64,000 nucleotides of DNA from Marinomonas profundimaris (lineage in GTDB: Bacteria > Pseudomonadota > Gammaproteobacteria > Pseudomonadales > Marinomonadaceae), in the NCBI RefSeq assembly GCF_000508165.1, contig NZ_AYOZ01000004.1, positions 54,073 to 118,072 of the forward strand, written 5' to 3'. The notes below the pieces were generated by a model, which was not told where the DNA came from, did not search any database, and saw nothing but the letters and a program-made list of their open reading frames with translations. The translations under genes were made by a program, and so were the position numbers. The stretch's first letter is position 1, and each line of letters opens with the position of its first letter. Shown here piece after piece: positions 40,431 to 48,525 of the stretch.

Positions 40431-41135
40431 CTATCTATTAAACACTGTTACTAACGTAAGTGCTTTGGCTGATGGCACCATCACAAAGTGCATACCAGAG
40501 CTCCCATGACACCAAAACTCTGCCTGTACGAAATATTTTTTTGCTTTCTTTGAAGCTATACATTCTGGCAATAAAGATTTTGCCAATTCTGTGCTACACA
40601 ATTTAGCGCACAAAGCCTTCCAAGGATGCTTAGGTACACCGCCTGAAAGCCGTTCCACAAACCTTTCCAGTGCATGACGAGTCACCACGACAGGCCCAAT
40701 GTTCGGAACGTTGATGACCTCATCGATTTCTCTCACGGTAGCATTATCGACGCTGTATTCTTCGAAGGAATATGAGAGCCAATCTTCCCGTTTCTCTACC
40801 GATATCTGTGCTTCCTGGTATCGAGTGAGCAAAAACCTAGTCAGGCTGTAAAGTGAATGCTGAGTTGAGCGTTGTTTCTGTAACTTTTTGATAGCTCCTT
40901 TACTGACCCGGATTTGAAGCCCATTACCGCTTCGGTTACTCCCCATCACCTCTTTCACTGACAGTAGGTGATGAATCGCATAGAGCTCAGCTGCAATTGG
41001 CTTTTGCTGCTCAGTTAGCTTGTCGTATTGCTCACCTAAATCGACCTTTAGTTCACCACCTCTTCGAAGGCCGGTCTTCCAGTAAACCGTAAACTCACCA
41101 TCAATCTGCTTTGTTAACAGGGTTAATACCATCAT
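40431..41135 (-). CDS. ICE protein of unknown function, possible RNase H/DUF4258-like parts
   Basis: 234 residues; ATG 41135 or 41132, with GGAG upstream. The first ~60 residues weakly recall RNase H-like folds. The C-terminal part has TRHALERFVERL ... SSGMHFVMVPSAKALTLVTVF, similar to the H-x3-R-x3-ER pattern and final strands of DUF4258/RelE-like proteins. Neither assignment is firm. It lies in the radC-traF interval, a known insertion hotspot, after a terminator. Confidence 0.55.
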   Translation of the reverse strand: MMVLTLLTKQIDGEFTVYWKTGLRRGGELKVDLGEQYDKLTEQQKPIAAELYAIHHLLSVKEVMGSNRSGNGLQIRVSKGAIKKLQKQRSTQHSLYSLTRFLLTRYQEAQISVEKREDWLSYSFEEYSVDNATVREIDEVINVPNIGPVVVTRHALERFVERLSGGVPKHPWKALCAKLCSTELAKSLLPECIASKKAKKYFVQAEFWCHGSSGMHFVMVPSAKALTLVTVFNR

Positions 41136-41198
41136 GTTTGTTTCTCCTATTGGTTATCTATTTTTCATTCTCCATGATTTTTCAAATATGCAAGGCGC

Positions 41199-41221
41199 AA
41201 AAAAAGGGGCCGAAGCCCCTT
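41199..41221 (-). terminator. terminator of the recombination/primase cluster
   Basis: On the minus strand AAGGGGC-TTCG-GCCCCTT followed by T, directly after the TOPRIM gene stop. The UUCG tetraloop makes a strong hairpin. Confidence 0.92.
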
Positions 41222-41224
41222 AGA

Positions 41225-42298
41225 TCAGATATGAACTTTCGGAAAGCCCATGGCTCCGTAAACATTCAGCACATCATTCCAATCCCAACTTTTCACGCCA
41301 AGTGACGTTGGTATCGGAGGGATCAGAACTTGTGTCAGAATGCCTTTTTGCCAGGCTTTTTTCTTGAGTTCATTCGCTGCATTCAGGCCGGTCTCAGAGA
41401 GATCGTGATCTGCCCAGATGTACAGCATTTTCACATTACTTGGTGGTTCAAACCTAGCCAGTAGCGTTGCATTCACAACCGACCAACATGTCTGTCCCGT
41501 AGCTCTGGTAACCGCTAAAGCTGTTTCGATGCCTTCAGAAACACCTAATACCTCACCAGGCTCACCTATCGGAATGGCACCACCAGTGATTGTTCTGTCA
41601 CTTGGTATCGGCATCATCTTTTTAGGCTTTTCAACCGGCGCTTTGAATCCATCTTCACTTAGGTAGATCCGATGAAACGTGGCCGAACGCCCTTGCTGAG
41701 TAACGATTTTACCTAGCAGCGCTGGGTAGCTATCGATAAACAAGCCATCTTCATCATGGTAAGGCAAGTTTGGATGATACCTCAGCACCGAATCCCATTC
41801 AGGACGAAGCCGGGTAACAATGCCACGACGATGCATGTAGTTCCAAACTGGTTGCGCACGAGTATCTGCAAGAGAAAACGTTTCTCCCCAGGTTTGATTC
41901 AAGCGATGGATAATCGCTTTGTCCTCGTCCTGCTTTCTAGCCTTCCAATCAACTGCGTTACTCGGTATTGGCCGAATAGGCGCTTGTATTTGTCCGGGTT
42001 GAATACCAAGAACCTGGCCGATTGCTTCAATAGACTGAGCAAAGTTCCATCCATTAATCCAAGACAACAGTTCAAAACCATCATGAAAGATACCGCAGGT
42101 GTTACAAACGCCACCTCCGGTATATTCAGCATCTTTGAATAGCCTAAAGCCATCACGACCGCCATGAACAGGACAAGCCACATGACGGCCCTTTCGAGCA
42201 ATGGCGGCATCAAGTTCTGGCACCAATACCGCTAATACTTGAAGCCATTGGCCATTAAGATATGGCCTTACTGTTTCAATTTGTAAAGGTAACGCCAT
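41225..42298 (-). CDS. zinc-finger/TOPRIM primase-like protein
   Basis: 357 residues. Zinc site C42-H45-C65-C68 (ACPVHGGRDG ... CNTC), a middle region, then TOPRIM: GVSEGIETALA (Glu) and WADHDLSE (DxD). This pairs a primase-type zinc finger with a TOPRIM domain, as in plasmid and phage primase/helicase relatives; no helicase domain is present. Strong AAGGAGG before ATG 42298, not hidden in a hairpin. Last gene of the cluster. Confidence 0.85.
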   Translation of the reverse strand: MALPLQIETVRPYLNGQWLQVLAVLVPELDAAIARKGRHVACPVHGGRDGFRLFKDAEYTGGGVCNTCGIFHDGFELLSWINGWNFAQSIEAIGQVLGIQPGQIQAPIRPIPSNAVDWKARKQDEDKAIIHRLNQTWGETFSLADTRAQPVWNYMHRRGIVTRLRPEWDSVLRYHPNLPYHDEDGLFIDSYPALLGKIVTQQGRSATFHRIYLSEDGFKAPVEKPKKMMPIPSDRTITGGAIPIGEPGEVLGVSEGIETALAVTRATGQTCWSVVNATLLARFEPPSNVKMLYIWADHDLSETGLNAANELKKKAWQKGILTQVLIPPIPTSLGVKSWDWNDVLNVYGAMGFPKVHI

Positions 42299-42317
42299 AT
42301 AACCTCCTTAAGTAAAA

Positions 42318-42385
42318 AGCCGACTCCTACCACTGGTGGTAAAAGTCAGCTTGGGTCCTGCATTGAGCCGTTTGGTTAATGCAGG
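42318..42385 (-). promoter_or_regulatory. double hairpin before the TOPRIM gene
   Basis: The first hairpin has CCTGCATT / AATGCAGG. The second has AGCTGAC / GTCGGCT enclosing ACCAC / GTGGT and runs into TTTTT, so it can act as an attenuator or terminator. Unlike the nine leaders further upstream, it leaves the Shine-Dalgarno free. Confidence 0.65.
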
Positions 42386-42389
42386 AACG

Positions 42390-42731
42390 TTAGTCAAGCT
42401 GGATACCATGTCGTCTTAATAGCCACATGATGGAATCACGAAGCACATCAGGATCGACAACCGCAGCCATCGCGCAAACACGAAAGCAAAATGGCGTTAA
42501 TTCGTCATTTTGAATCCACGACAACACATCCCTTCGCAATCGAGTACTGACACGACCGTCCAGCAATACACGGATCGCATCCAATAGAATGCCTTCGCGT
42601 AACTGCCAGATTTCCGTGTCAGACCAAGTGACTGGGGCATCATCAAACTCAAATAGAAATTCGAGCTGTGATGACGTGTGTTGATAGGACTGCTTTTGTG
42701 ATGAAGGAGAATGGGCAATGCGCCCATTCAT
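42390..42731 (-). CDS. conserved ICE protein of unknown function
   Basis: 113 residues, mainly helical, with no recognised motif; includes LLDGRVSTRLRRDVLSWI. The ATG overlaps the radC stop (TAATG), so it is translated by coupling and has no hairpin leader of its own. It may work with the RadC-like protein. Confidence 0.7.
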   Translation of the reverse strand: MNGRIAHSPSSQKQSYQHTSSQLEFLFEFDDAPVTWSDTEIWQLREGILLDAIRVLLDGRVSTRLRRDVLSWIQNDELTPFCFRVCAMAAVVDPDVLRDSIMWLLRRHGIQLD

Positions 42732-43228
42732 TAAAGATAACCGCGTTCGGCAAGCGAAACGCAGCCCTCGGATGCGACCACGACATGGTCAAGCGTTCGA
42801 ATATCAACAAGTGACAAGGCGTCACGGAGTCGATGAGTGATGCGTTTATCAGCTTCACTGGGTTCAGGATCACCCGATGGATGGTTATGAACCAGTATCA
42901 CTGCTGCCGCATTAAGTTCTAGCGCTCGTTTTGTTACTTCCCTTGGATAAACGCTCGCTGCATCTAAAGTGCCTTTGAACAGCTCTTCAAATCGAATAAC
43001 GCGATGCTTTGTATCAAGAAACAGTACGCCAAAGACTTCGTGCTCATACTCGTGCATCAGTGTTTGCAGGTATGAGAACGCCGACGATGGCTGTTCAATT
43101 TTTCGACCTTTACTCAATCGACCACGGGCAAGCTTGAGCGCCATATCTAAGATATCCGCTTCAGTCACTTGCTCAGGAACGATGTAAGTACCGGCTTCTT
43201 CGCCAGCTAAGAACTTTCTGTTTTTCAT
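42731..43228 (-). CDS. RadC-like JAB/MPN domain protein
   Basis: 165 residues from ATG 43228, set by GGAG 6 nt upstream; a longer frame to 43261 reads through the leader hairpin. A single MPN domain with the JAMM motif H114-x-H116 and D127 (VHNHPSGDPEPSEAD). The helix-hairpin-helix part of chromosomal RadC is missing, as usual in mobile-element copies. Its biochemical role is unsettled. Structured leader upstream. Confidence 0.88.
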   Translation of the reverse strand: MKNRKFLAGEEAGTYIVPEQVTEADILDMALKLARGRLSKGRKIEQPSSAFSYLQTLMHEYEHEVFGVLFLDTKHRVIRFEELFKGTLDAASVYPREVTKRALELNAAAVILVHNHPSGDPEPSEADKRITHRLRDALSLVDIRTLDHVVVASEGCVSLAERGYL

Positions 43229-43232
43229 AGGA

Positions 43233-43293
43233 GTCTCCAAAAAAAACGGAGACGAACCCATGCCCAGGCGGGGACGGAATCGTCCCCGCAGGG
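43233..43293 (-). promoter_or_regulatory. structured leader 9 (before radC-like gene)
   Basis: Hairpin 1: CCC-GCGGGGAC / GTCCCCGC-GGG (43263-43293), preceded by ACCA. Hairpin 2: GTCTCC / GGAGAC with an eight-T loop (43233-43253), covering the Shine-Dalgarno GGAG of the next gene. Confidence 0.85.
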
Positions 43294-43310
43294 TGGTAAA
43301 ATGGATGTGG

Positions 43311-44966
43311 TTACTGAATTATCAGTTGTTGTGTTACTTCGAATAACTCACGCTTCAGATCTTTGACGTCGTTAATCACGATGCTTCGAGGAAAGAATTT
43401 CTCAACACTGCGTGTTTGAATCCCGATCCCCAGCAGCTCAAAGCCACTGCGTCTGCACCGGTCAACAATGTCATGCGTGGCAGCCCAATCATCTGGGTCA
43501 CCATCCGTTAGCACTATCATTAGCTTTCGCTTCTGTTTTTGTGCCAACAAACTGTTTGCCGCAAACCACATAGCTTGTGCCATAGGCGTACAACCTCTTG
43601 GTTTTTGGTCAAAACAGGCGGCCCGATGTCGAACCGATTGCTTGGGCAATAACGCGATAGAAACTTCCTGATGAATACCAGGAAAATAACTGACCGCAGG
43701 TACAACACCCGGTATACCTTCCAATGCCATGGCTAAAGCCAAAGCGGCTTCATTGGCAACATGAAAATACTTGCGATTACCTTCGCCAATGGGCTTACCC
43801 ATTGAGCCCGATATATCGACAAGCAAGTGCACAGCAGCATTAGGCGCAATGCGGGGCTGCCTTTGAATAAACAATCTCGACTCACCTGCTTGTGAAGCGG
43901 CAAGACGATGAGTTGCCACTCGAAGACCGTACCGTTTGGCATGATTCCGATTGTCCTGACTGGACTGAACCATGCCCCTAAGTCGGGCTCGAATTTGAGC
44001 CGACTCAGACGCCGATAAGGTCAAGATAGCCTCATCACCCAACATAGCTTGCTCTGCTTGGGGCAAACTGAGTGGAGTGACGCCCTGATGTCCTTCTGCT
44101 TGTTCCGACAACACTTCTGCCACTTGTGCAAAGGTATCGAGTTCAAAGTGAGCGGCACTGGCCTCTAAGGCTTGTCGCAAATTGTCAGCTTGATCAGAGT
44201 TATCTGAATCACTCGTTTCAGCAGCATCCCCTGTTGCAGACGAACTTGTTTCCGGGGTTTGACTGTCACTACTGCTATTGCTGTCATTACTCGCATCTTG
44301 TCCAATGTCATCACCGCCATCAGCATCAGACTCATCCTGTGGTGGACGAGATTCTTCTTCCAACATGGCAACGATGGCATCGACAAGTTTCAGCACTTCA
44401 CCTGTAGATGCCAGGCTAGGCACTGCTGTCAGCATGGCGCTTAACCGGCTCATCGCTGCGGCAGGAAAGAGTTGTCTCACTCTTTCATCAACAGCTTGAT
44501 ACAAAGGCGTCAGCGCTTTCTGGCCCAGAAAATGGCATCTCAAGCGAAACAACAACCAGGCTTGCAAGTTAGATGCAGGCTCAGGCTGTTCAGGTACACA
44601 CATTTGCTGTGTGTCCACCATGTACTCAATCACTTGCGAAATACTGCGCCGGGTTCCGGGGTAATCCTTTGCCAATTCGTTTTCAATGCGCACATCCTCA
44701 ATAATATTGAGAAGTGCCTTACGGATCGGCTTAGACGACGCCTTCTTCACCATGTCAAAATTGGTATGCCGAATATGCGCCGCTTCATGAGCCAGATAAC
44801 CCCAAGCTATTTGTTGATAGTGTGGGTCGTCTGGGTTTGCTGTTGGGATCACAATCCGCTCACCATCGGTAAACGCATCTTGTCCTTGAATAAGCACCTT
44901 CACACCAAACTTTTCGCCATAAGCGGCGGCAACGATTGGCAGTGCATTTTTTAATGGATGATTCAT
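43311..44966 (-). CDS. VWA-domain protein with N-terminal HExxH motif (CobT-like)
   Basis: 551 residues from ATG 44966 (GTG 44975 is the alternative). The N-terminal part has H60-E-A-A-H64 in YLAHEAAHIRHTN, then NIIEDVRIE, a pattern of zinc metallopeptidases. An acidic Asp/Ser linker follows (~residues 205-265), then a VWA domain with MIDAS LLVDISGSMG (~380) and VLTDGDPDD. Such VWA proteins pair with MoxR/CobS-type AAA+ ATPases, and one lies nearby. Function unknown. Leader 8 precedes it. Confidence 0.85.
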   Translation of the reverse strand: MNHPLKNALPIVAAAYGEKFGVKVLIQGQDAFTDGERIVIPTANPDDPHYQQIAWGYLAHEAAHIRHTNFDMVKKASSKPIRKALLNIIEDVRIENELAKDYPGTRRSISQVIEYMVDTQQMCVPEQPEPASNLQAWLLFRLRCHFLGQKALTPLYQAVDERVRQLFPAAAMSRLSAMLTAVPSLASTGEVLKLVDAIVAMLEEESRPPQDESDADGGDDIGQDASNDSNSSSDSQTPETSSSATGDAAETSDSDNSDQADNLRQALEASAAHFELDTFAQVAEVLSEQAEGHQGVTPLSLPQAEQAMLGDEAILTLSASESAQIRARLRGMVQSSQDNRNHAKRYGLRVATHRLAASQAGESRLFIQRQPRIAPNAAVHLLVDISGSMGKPIGEGNRKYFHVANEAALALAMALEGIPGVVPAVSYFPGIHQEVSIALLPKQSVRHRAACFDQKPRGCTPMAQAMWFAANSLLAQKQKRKLMIVLTDGDPDDWAATHDIVDRCRRSGFELLGIGIQTRSVEKFFPRSIVINDVKDLKRELFEVTQQLIIQ

Positions 44967-45024
44967 GGGAGTCACCTAATCATTAGGGGGAAGACTCCCT
45001 CAGCGGGAGCGTTTCCCCGCTGGG
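44967..45024 (-). promoter_or_regulatory. structured leader 8 (before VWA gene)
   Basis: Hairpin 1: CAGCGGG / CCCGCTG extended by CCC and GGG. Hairpin 2: GGGAGTC / GACTCCC enclosing CCTAAT / ATTAGG, which hides the AGG ribosome site. The GGG bases serve both hairpins, so the outer stems compete. Confidence 0.75.
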
Positions 45025-45035
45025 AATGTAAGTGT

Positions 45036-45476
45036 TTAAACCTGTGCTTTTAGCTTAACCAGGTCGTATTTTTGACCTAACCAAGCCACCAATTGAGCGG
45101 TACTCTCGTGCTGCTCAAATGACGTTTTAAGCTGGTCTAAACTCAGGATGTCATCCAATGTCAGACCATACTGGTCTTGTAACTGAGTAGACACCTCGTG
45201 TTGATATTGCAGCCAGGCCCGCTCATGAGCGGTTTGCTGCAATGCCATGTTTGGAACAAACACCATGGCCGTTACCCAAACACCTTGCCCGTCCGCATCT
45301 GCGATCAATACAGGGTTCTTGGGGATCACGACACTATGTGTTGAGTACGATCGTTGTACTAACGTTCGACAACACGCCACTTCTGGTATCGATTCACTTT
45401 CAACCGCATCAGTCACACCACGAAAATGCGGTTCAAACTGGTTCAGTTGGCTGGGGTTATGGATGGTTGATTGCAT
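45036..45476 (-). CDS. conserved ICE protein of unknown function
   Basis: 146 residues. No recognised domain, signal peptide or membrane segment. The N-terminal half is beta-rich (SVVIPKNPVLIADADGQGVWVTAMVFV), the C-terminal half helical (ERAWLQYQHEVSTQLQDQYG). It lies between the DUF3150-like and VWA genes and has its own structured leader, suggesting a part in the same system. Confidence 0.7.
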   Translation of the reverse strand: MQSTIHNPSQLNQFEPHFRGVTDAVESESIPEVACCRTLVQRSYSTHSVVIPKNPVLIADADGQGVWVTAMVFVPNMALQQTAHERAWLQYQHEVSTQLQDQYGLTLDDILSLDQLKTSFEQHESTAQLVAWLGQKYDLVKLKAQV

Positions 45477-45480
45477 AATT

Positions 45481-45534
45481 TCCTCTTACATAGTTCAGAG
45501 GACATGCGCCCTTAAGGGCAACATGCCCTCAAGG
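45481..45534 (-). promoter_or_regulatory. structured leader 7
   Basis: Hairpin 1: CCTTGAGGGC / GCCCTTAAGG, ten pairs including one G-U. Hairpin 2: TCCTCT / AGAGGA, hiding the ribosome site AGAGGA five bases before ATG. Confidence 0.82.
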
Positions 45535-45537
45535 ACG

Positions 45538-46491
45538 TTAGAAATAAAATGAGTTTGGTACAGTCGAACCAAGGTTTGGTCTGACGGTTGGTTGTGGTAT
45601 TGCACGTAAGTTATCTGCCTGAGCAGATACTGGCTGTGCGGGTTTAGGTTCAGGTTTGGGCATCAGTTGTCTGATATCCAATTGACCTTCACCGTGCATT
45701 CTCATCTTGTCTGGATCAGACAAAATTAAAATGGTCGCCATCAGTTCGTGATAGAGATTGTCTGTCACAGGGCCGGTCTTCGGCAGACGAACAAATAAAT
45801 TGTCCATCGCTTCAACCATCGGCTGAACTCGATGATCCAGGAAGGACAAACCATCCAACTTGTCTCTTAACCGTTTGAGAGGATTAAGGGCTCGCTGGCT
45901 GATTTGATTCTTACCTGCAACGGAACGCTCAAACAGTTCGTTGGCATCACGAGCCACCTCCCTAAAGAGGGTGTGCCCCATGCCATTGACCTTGTCATCT
46001 AAGCCACCAGCTTGGTCAGCCGGTTGCATTCGATAGATGGCATAATCGAACTGAAGGCGTTGTTCCACGTCTTCGATGGGTGATAATGCACGCCGAATTG
46101 CATCTGCAAATTCCGGGTGTTTTGCAACCCAGTCAAAAGTCACCTGATCATAGTTGTCCAAGAACAACTGCTTGCACTGCGCAAACTCCTGACCGATCCG
46201 GTCAAGCTCTGGAACAATCTGATCAATTCGGTCTTCAGGGACGGCATAGCCACCTAAGAACCGCACACCGACTTGCTCACACAAACGCTGCGCTTCTTTC
46301 TTAAGCCTTTCAAAGTTCGCCAATGCCTCAGGGTCGCAAATTCTTTTACTCCCTAAGCTGGCAACATCCTTCGGTGGAAGTTGGCTGCCATTGGCTAATC
46401 TGAAATCTTCAGGCCTTAGTTTTTTTCTACCGCTCCAGATGGAACAGTCGATGTGACAAATCAAAAGTTTGTCGAGGGTTTGAATACTCAT
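45538..46491 (-). CDS. DUF3150-like protein
   Basis: 317 residues. LICHIDCSIWSGRKKLRPEDF near the N terminus and the helical body resemble DUF3150, often encoded beside CobS-like ATPases and VWA proteins in phages and mobile elements. Role unknown. The Pro-rich tail ends in SFYF, the same last four residues as the exonuclease. Leader 6 precedes it. Confidence 0.78.
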   Translation of the reverse strand: MSIQTLDKLLICHIDCSIWSGRKKLRPEDFRLANGSQLPPKDVASLGSKRICDPEALANFERLKKEAQRLCEQVGVRFLGGYAVPEDRIDQIVPELDRIGQEFAQCKQLFLDNYDQVTFDWVAKHPEFADAIRRALSPIEDVEQRLQFDYAIYRMQPADQAGGLDDKVNGMGHTLFREVARDANELFERSVAGKNQISQRALNPLKRLRDKLDGLSFLDHRVQPMVEAMDNLFVRLPKTGPVTDNLYHELMATILILSDPDKMRMHGEGQLDIRQLMPKPEPKPAQPVSAQADNLRAIPQPTVRPNLGSTVPNSFYF

Positions 46492-46492
46492 A

Positions 46493-46554
46493 GTGCATCC
46501 TCATGCGAGATGGGGACGCACCACTCCCAACAGGAGCAATGGCCCCCGCTTGGG
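46493..46554 (-). promoter_or_regulatory. structured leader 6 (before DUF3150-like gene)
   Basis: Hairpin 1: CCCAA ... TTGGG with an inner GGGGC / GCTCC part. Hairpin 2: GTGCGTCC / GGATGCAC, eight pairs with one G-U, hiding part of GAGGA seven bases before ATG. Confidence 0.78.
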
Positions 46555-46589
46555 TGGTAGTAGTTGACGCGCTAATGGCAATACCACTA

Positions 46590-47357
46590 TCAGAAATAGT
46601 AATTTTGCGAATCAGGCGACGATTGGTTGAGATCGATTTTCACAGGCATTAAGTCCAGTGCTTCAGCTATCGGGCGAACCCGCTCTAAATCACTGCCTAG
46701 CAACCGCAATACATCTTTTTCCAACTTCAGTTGGTCGGATACTTCTATCCCTTCAGGACTCGCTACTGTGAGCGAACACAGTGGTGGTAATTGACGCTTA
46801 AAAGCCAGTAACAGCAACAATGGCCACGGGCCATCATCAGTGTTAACAATGCCAGCGCCTTCACCTGACACCATGCTGATTTGATTGGTACTAGGTAATC
46901 CGCTTTTGCAAAACCCTAATGACCATTCTCCAATCCTGACTTGGTTATCATCAATAACAGCCAAGCCATAGGCTTCAAGCAGCTTTGCCATATCGAACAA
47001 CGCTTTTTGCGCCAGCGAGATTTGACCATTGACGTCCTTGCGAGTACGAAACTCCCAACTGACGTTATTGGCGCACGCGACGCTATCAAGCGCATTTGAT
47101 AGTTCAAATGGCCGCCCTTGATGATCAATGCCGACTTGTCCAACAAATCGATAACCCTTGTTGATTTTCTCATTGATTCTTCGGTCTGCTTCTGCGTTAG
47201 GATCAGTCGAGTCAATTAATCGCTGCTGCGACAATTGACCTGCTTTTCCAAACCGAACTTCAATCTCCTGGGTATCTGATCCAACGTAAATGGCCCATTC
47301 TTTGGCTGTCCCATCAGAATGACTGTAACGGTAAAGAGCAAAGCACTTTTCCATCAT
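46590..47357 (-). CDS. WGR-domain protein
   Basis: 255 residues from ATG 47357; start and the cobS-like stop overlap (TGATG), with GGAGG just upstream, so translation is coupled and no hairpin leader is present. The N-terminal ~80 residues form a WGR-like domain (AIYVGSDTQEIEVRFGKAGQLSQQRLID ... GYRFVG), linked to nucleic-acid binding in PARP-type proteins. The rest is unrecognised. The C terminus ends NYYF. Confidence 0.75.
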   Translation of the reverse strand: MMEKCFALYRYSHSDGTAKEWAIYVGSDTQEIEVRFGKAGQLSQQRLIDSTDPNAEADRRINEKINKGYRFVGQVGIDHQGRPFELSNALDSVACANNVSWEFRTRKDVNGQISLAQKALFDMAKLLEAYGLAVIDDNQVRIGEWSLGFCKSGLPSTNQISMVSGEGAGIVNTDDGPWPLLLLLAFKRQLPPLCSLTVASPEGIEVSDQLKLEKDVLRLLGSDLERVRPIAEALDLMPVKIDLNQSSPDSQNYYF

Positions 47358-48316
47358 CAATCCTCCCAGTGGTCACCGAAGACATCAGCGGCAATACGGT
47401 GAATGGCTTCACGTTGCTCCAACTCAGCACGAGCCGTCAAAGACCGAACCAGTGCATACTCCACTGCGTTAGGAGCGCCTTTAAAAGCAAGTGTTAACTT
47501 TGCCCAGCGCACCAAGGTCCGAGTGGACATGGTGATACTAAGCTCTGCACCGCCATCCGCGCCCCCAATAAAAAGACGACGAATGTCACCAGCCACCTTC
47601 ACCATTTTTTGGCGAAAGACCTCTGGTAAGCCCGGCGCAACGTTCTCCAGAATGGCTTCCTCTACAGATGGTTCTGCATAGGTCGCTTCAATGATTCTAA
47701 AGCGATCAAGGAAAGCCAAATTCTGTTGAAGCACACCTTGATACAAGCCCGTTTGGTCACCGCTGCCCGCACTGTTGCCGGTAGCGATAAAACGAAACTT
47801 GTTATGTGGCATGATGATCTCACCGCCATTTTGTGCGATGACCAAAGGGGCACCTTCCAAAATGTCATTGAGCCCAGCCAGTTCAGCAGGCTCAGCAAGA
47901 TCCATTTCATTAATGATCAGCAAATGGCCATGCTTTACAGCCAGTGCCAGCGGTCCATACACAAAGGTCATGTTGCCATTAACCAGTGTGTGGTGACCGA
48001 TAAGATCGGACAATTCCAATCGACCGTGCGCAGTAATTTGCTGAACAGGCCAATTCAATCGAGAAGCAACTTGGCAAATTAGCGAGGTCTTCCCGCATCC
48101 AGTGGGGCCTGTAATATACAAACCGTCACCGTCTGGGTTAGACAAGAACGCCAATACGTCACGTAAGTCTTCTTTTCTAAAAACATACTCGTCCTTGCGA
48201 ACGGGAATGTTTGGATGGGTAGTGTCGGCACTAAATCCTTCCAGAACGAAAGCATCAGGAGCCGGGACATTAAACGCTTGATTCACTTGAACCAAAAATG
48301 GGGATTGTTCAGTCAT
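47357..48316 (-). CDS. CobS/MoxR-like AAA+ ATPase
   Basis: 319 residues from ATG 48316; the frame is open to 48433, but GAGG 6 nt upstream and the leader set this start. Walker A GPTGCGKT (70-77); the Walker B stretch LLIINEMD (132-139) has Asn136 in place of the usual Asp, with Glu137 kept; sensor-1 ATGNS. It resembles CobS, but no cobalamin genes are present. Likely partner of the VWA protein. Confidence 0.86.
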   Translation of the reverse strand: MTEQSPFLVQVNQAFNVPAPDAFVLEGFSADTTHPNIPVRKDEYVFRKEDLRDVLAFLSNPDGDGLYITGPTGCGKTSLICQVASRLNWPVQQITAHGRLELSDLIGHHTLVNGNMTFVYGPLALAVKHGHLLIINEMDLAEPAELAGLNDILEGAPLVIAQNGGEIIMPHNKFRFIATGNSAGSGDQTGLYQGVLQQNLAFLDRFRIIEATYAEPSVEEAILENVAPGLPEVFRQKMVKVAGDIRRLFIGGADGGAELSITMSTRTLVRWAKLTLAFKGAPNAVEYALVRSLTARAELEQREAIHRIAADVFGDHWED

Positions 48317-48320
48317 GGTA

Positions 48321-48378
48321 AACCTCATCAGTTTTGACGAGGCTCCATGCCCCAGCAGGGAATGAAGTCCCCGTCGGG
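48321..48378 (-). promoter_or_regulatory. structured leader 5 (before cobS-like gene)
   Basis: Hairpin 1: CCCGACGGGGA / TCCCTGCTGGG with one mismatch and two G-U pairs, preceded by ACCA. Hairpin 2: AGCCTCGTC / GATGAGGTT, nine pairs including G-U, hiding GAGG six bases before ATG. Confidence 0.8.
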
Positions 48379-48491
48379 TGGTATGTTGATTGTGGTATGG
48401 CTGTGTATGTAAGAGTTCAGCTCGCTCTATCATTCGTACCCAGCATTGGCTACGAGTGAAACTGCTTTCTGATGCACTCCATATGAGCGCA

Positions 48492-48516
48492 TTAGAAAGG
48501 AGCCGAAATCGGCTCC
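48492..48516 (-). terminator. terminator-like hairpin after exo
   Basis: On the minus strand GGAGCCGA-TT-TCGGCTCC then TTTCT, ten bases after the exonuclease stop. The T tract is short, so read-through into the cobS-like gene is likely. Confidence 0.6.
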
Positions 48517-48525
48517 AAGTGAACG

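Noticed and set aside
47357..48316. Cobalt chelatase CobS for cobalamin synthesis
   Set aside because: No other cobalamin genes; the context is phage-type recombination, so only the ATPase fold is shared.
48317..48433. 39-residue N-terminal extension of the CobS-like ATPase
   Set aside because: It would be translated from within leader 5, and the internal ATG has the hairpin-controlled ribosome site at the usual distance.
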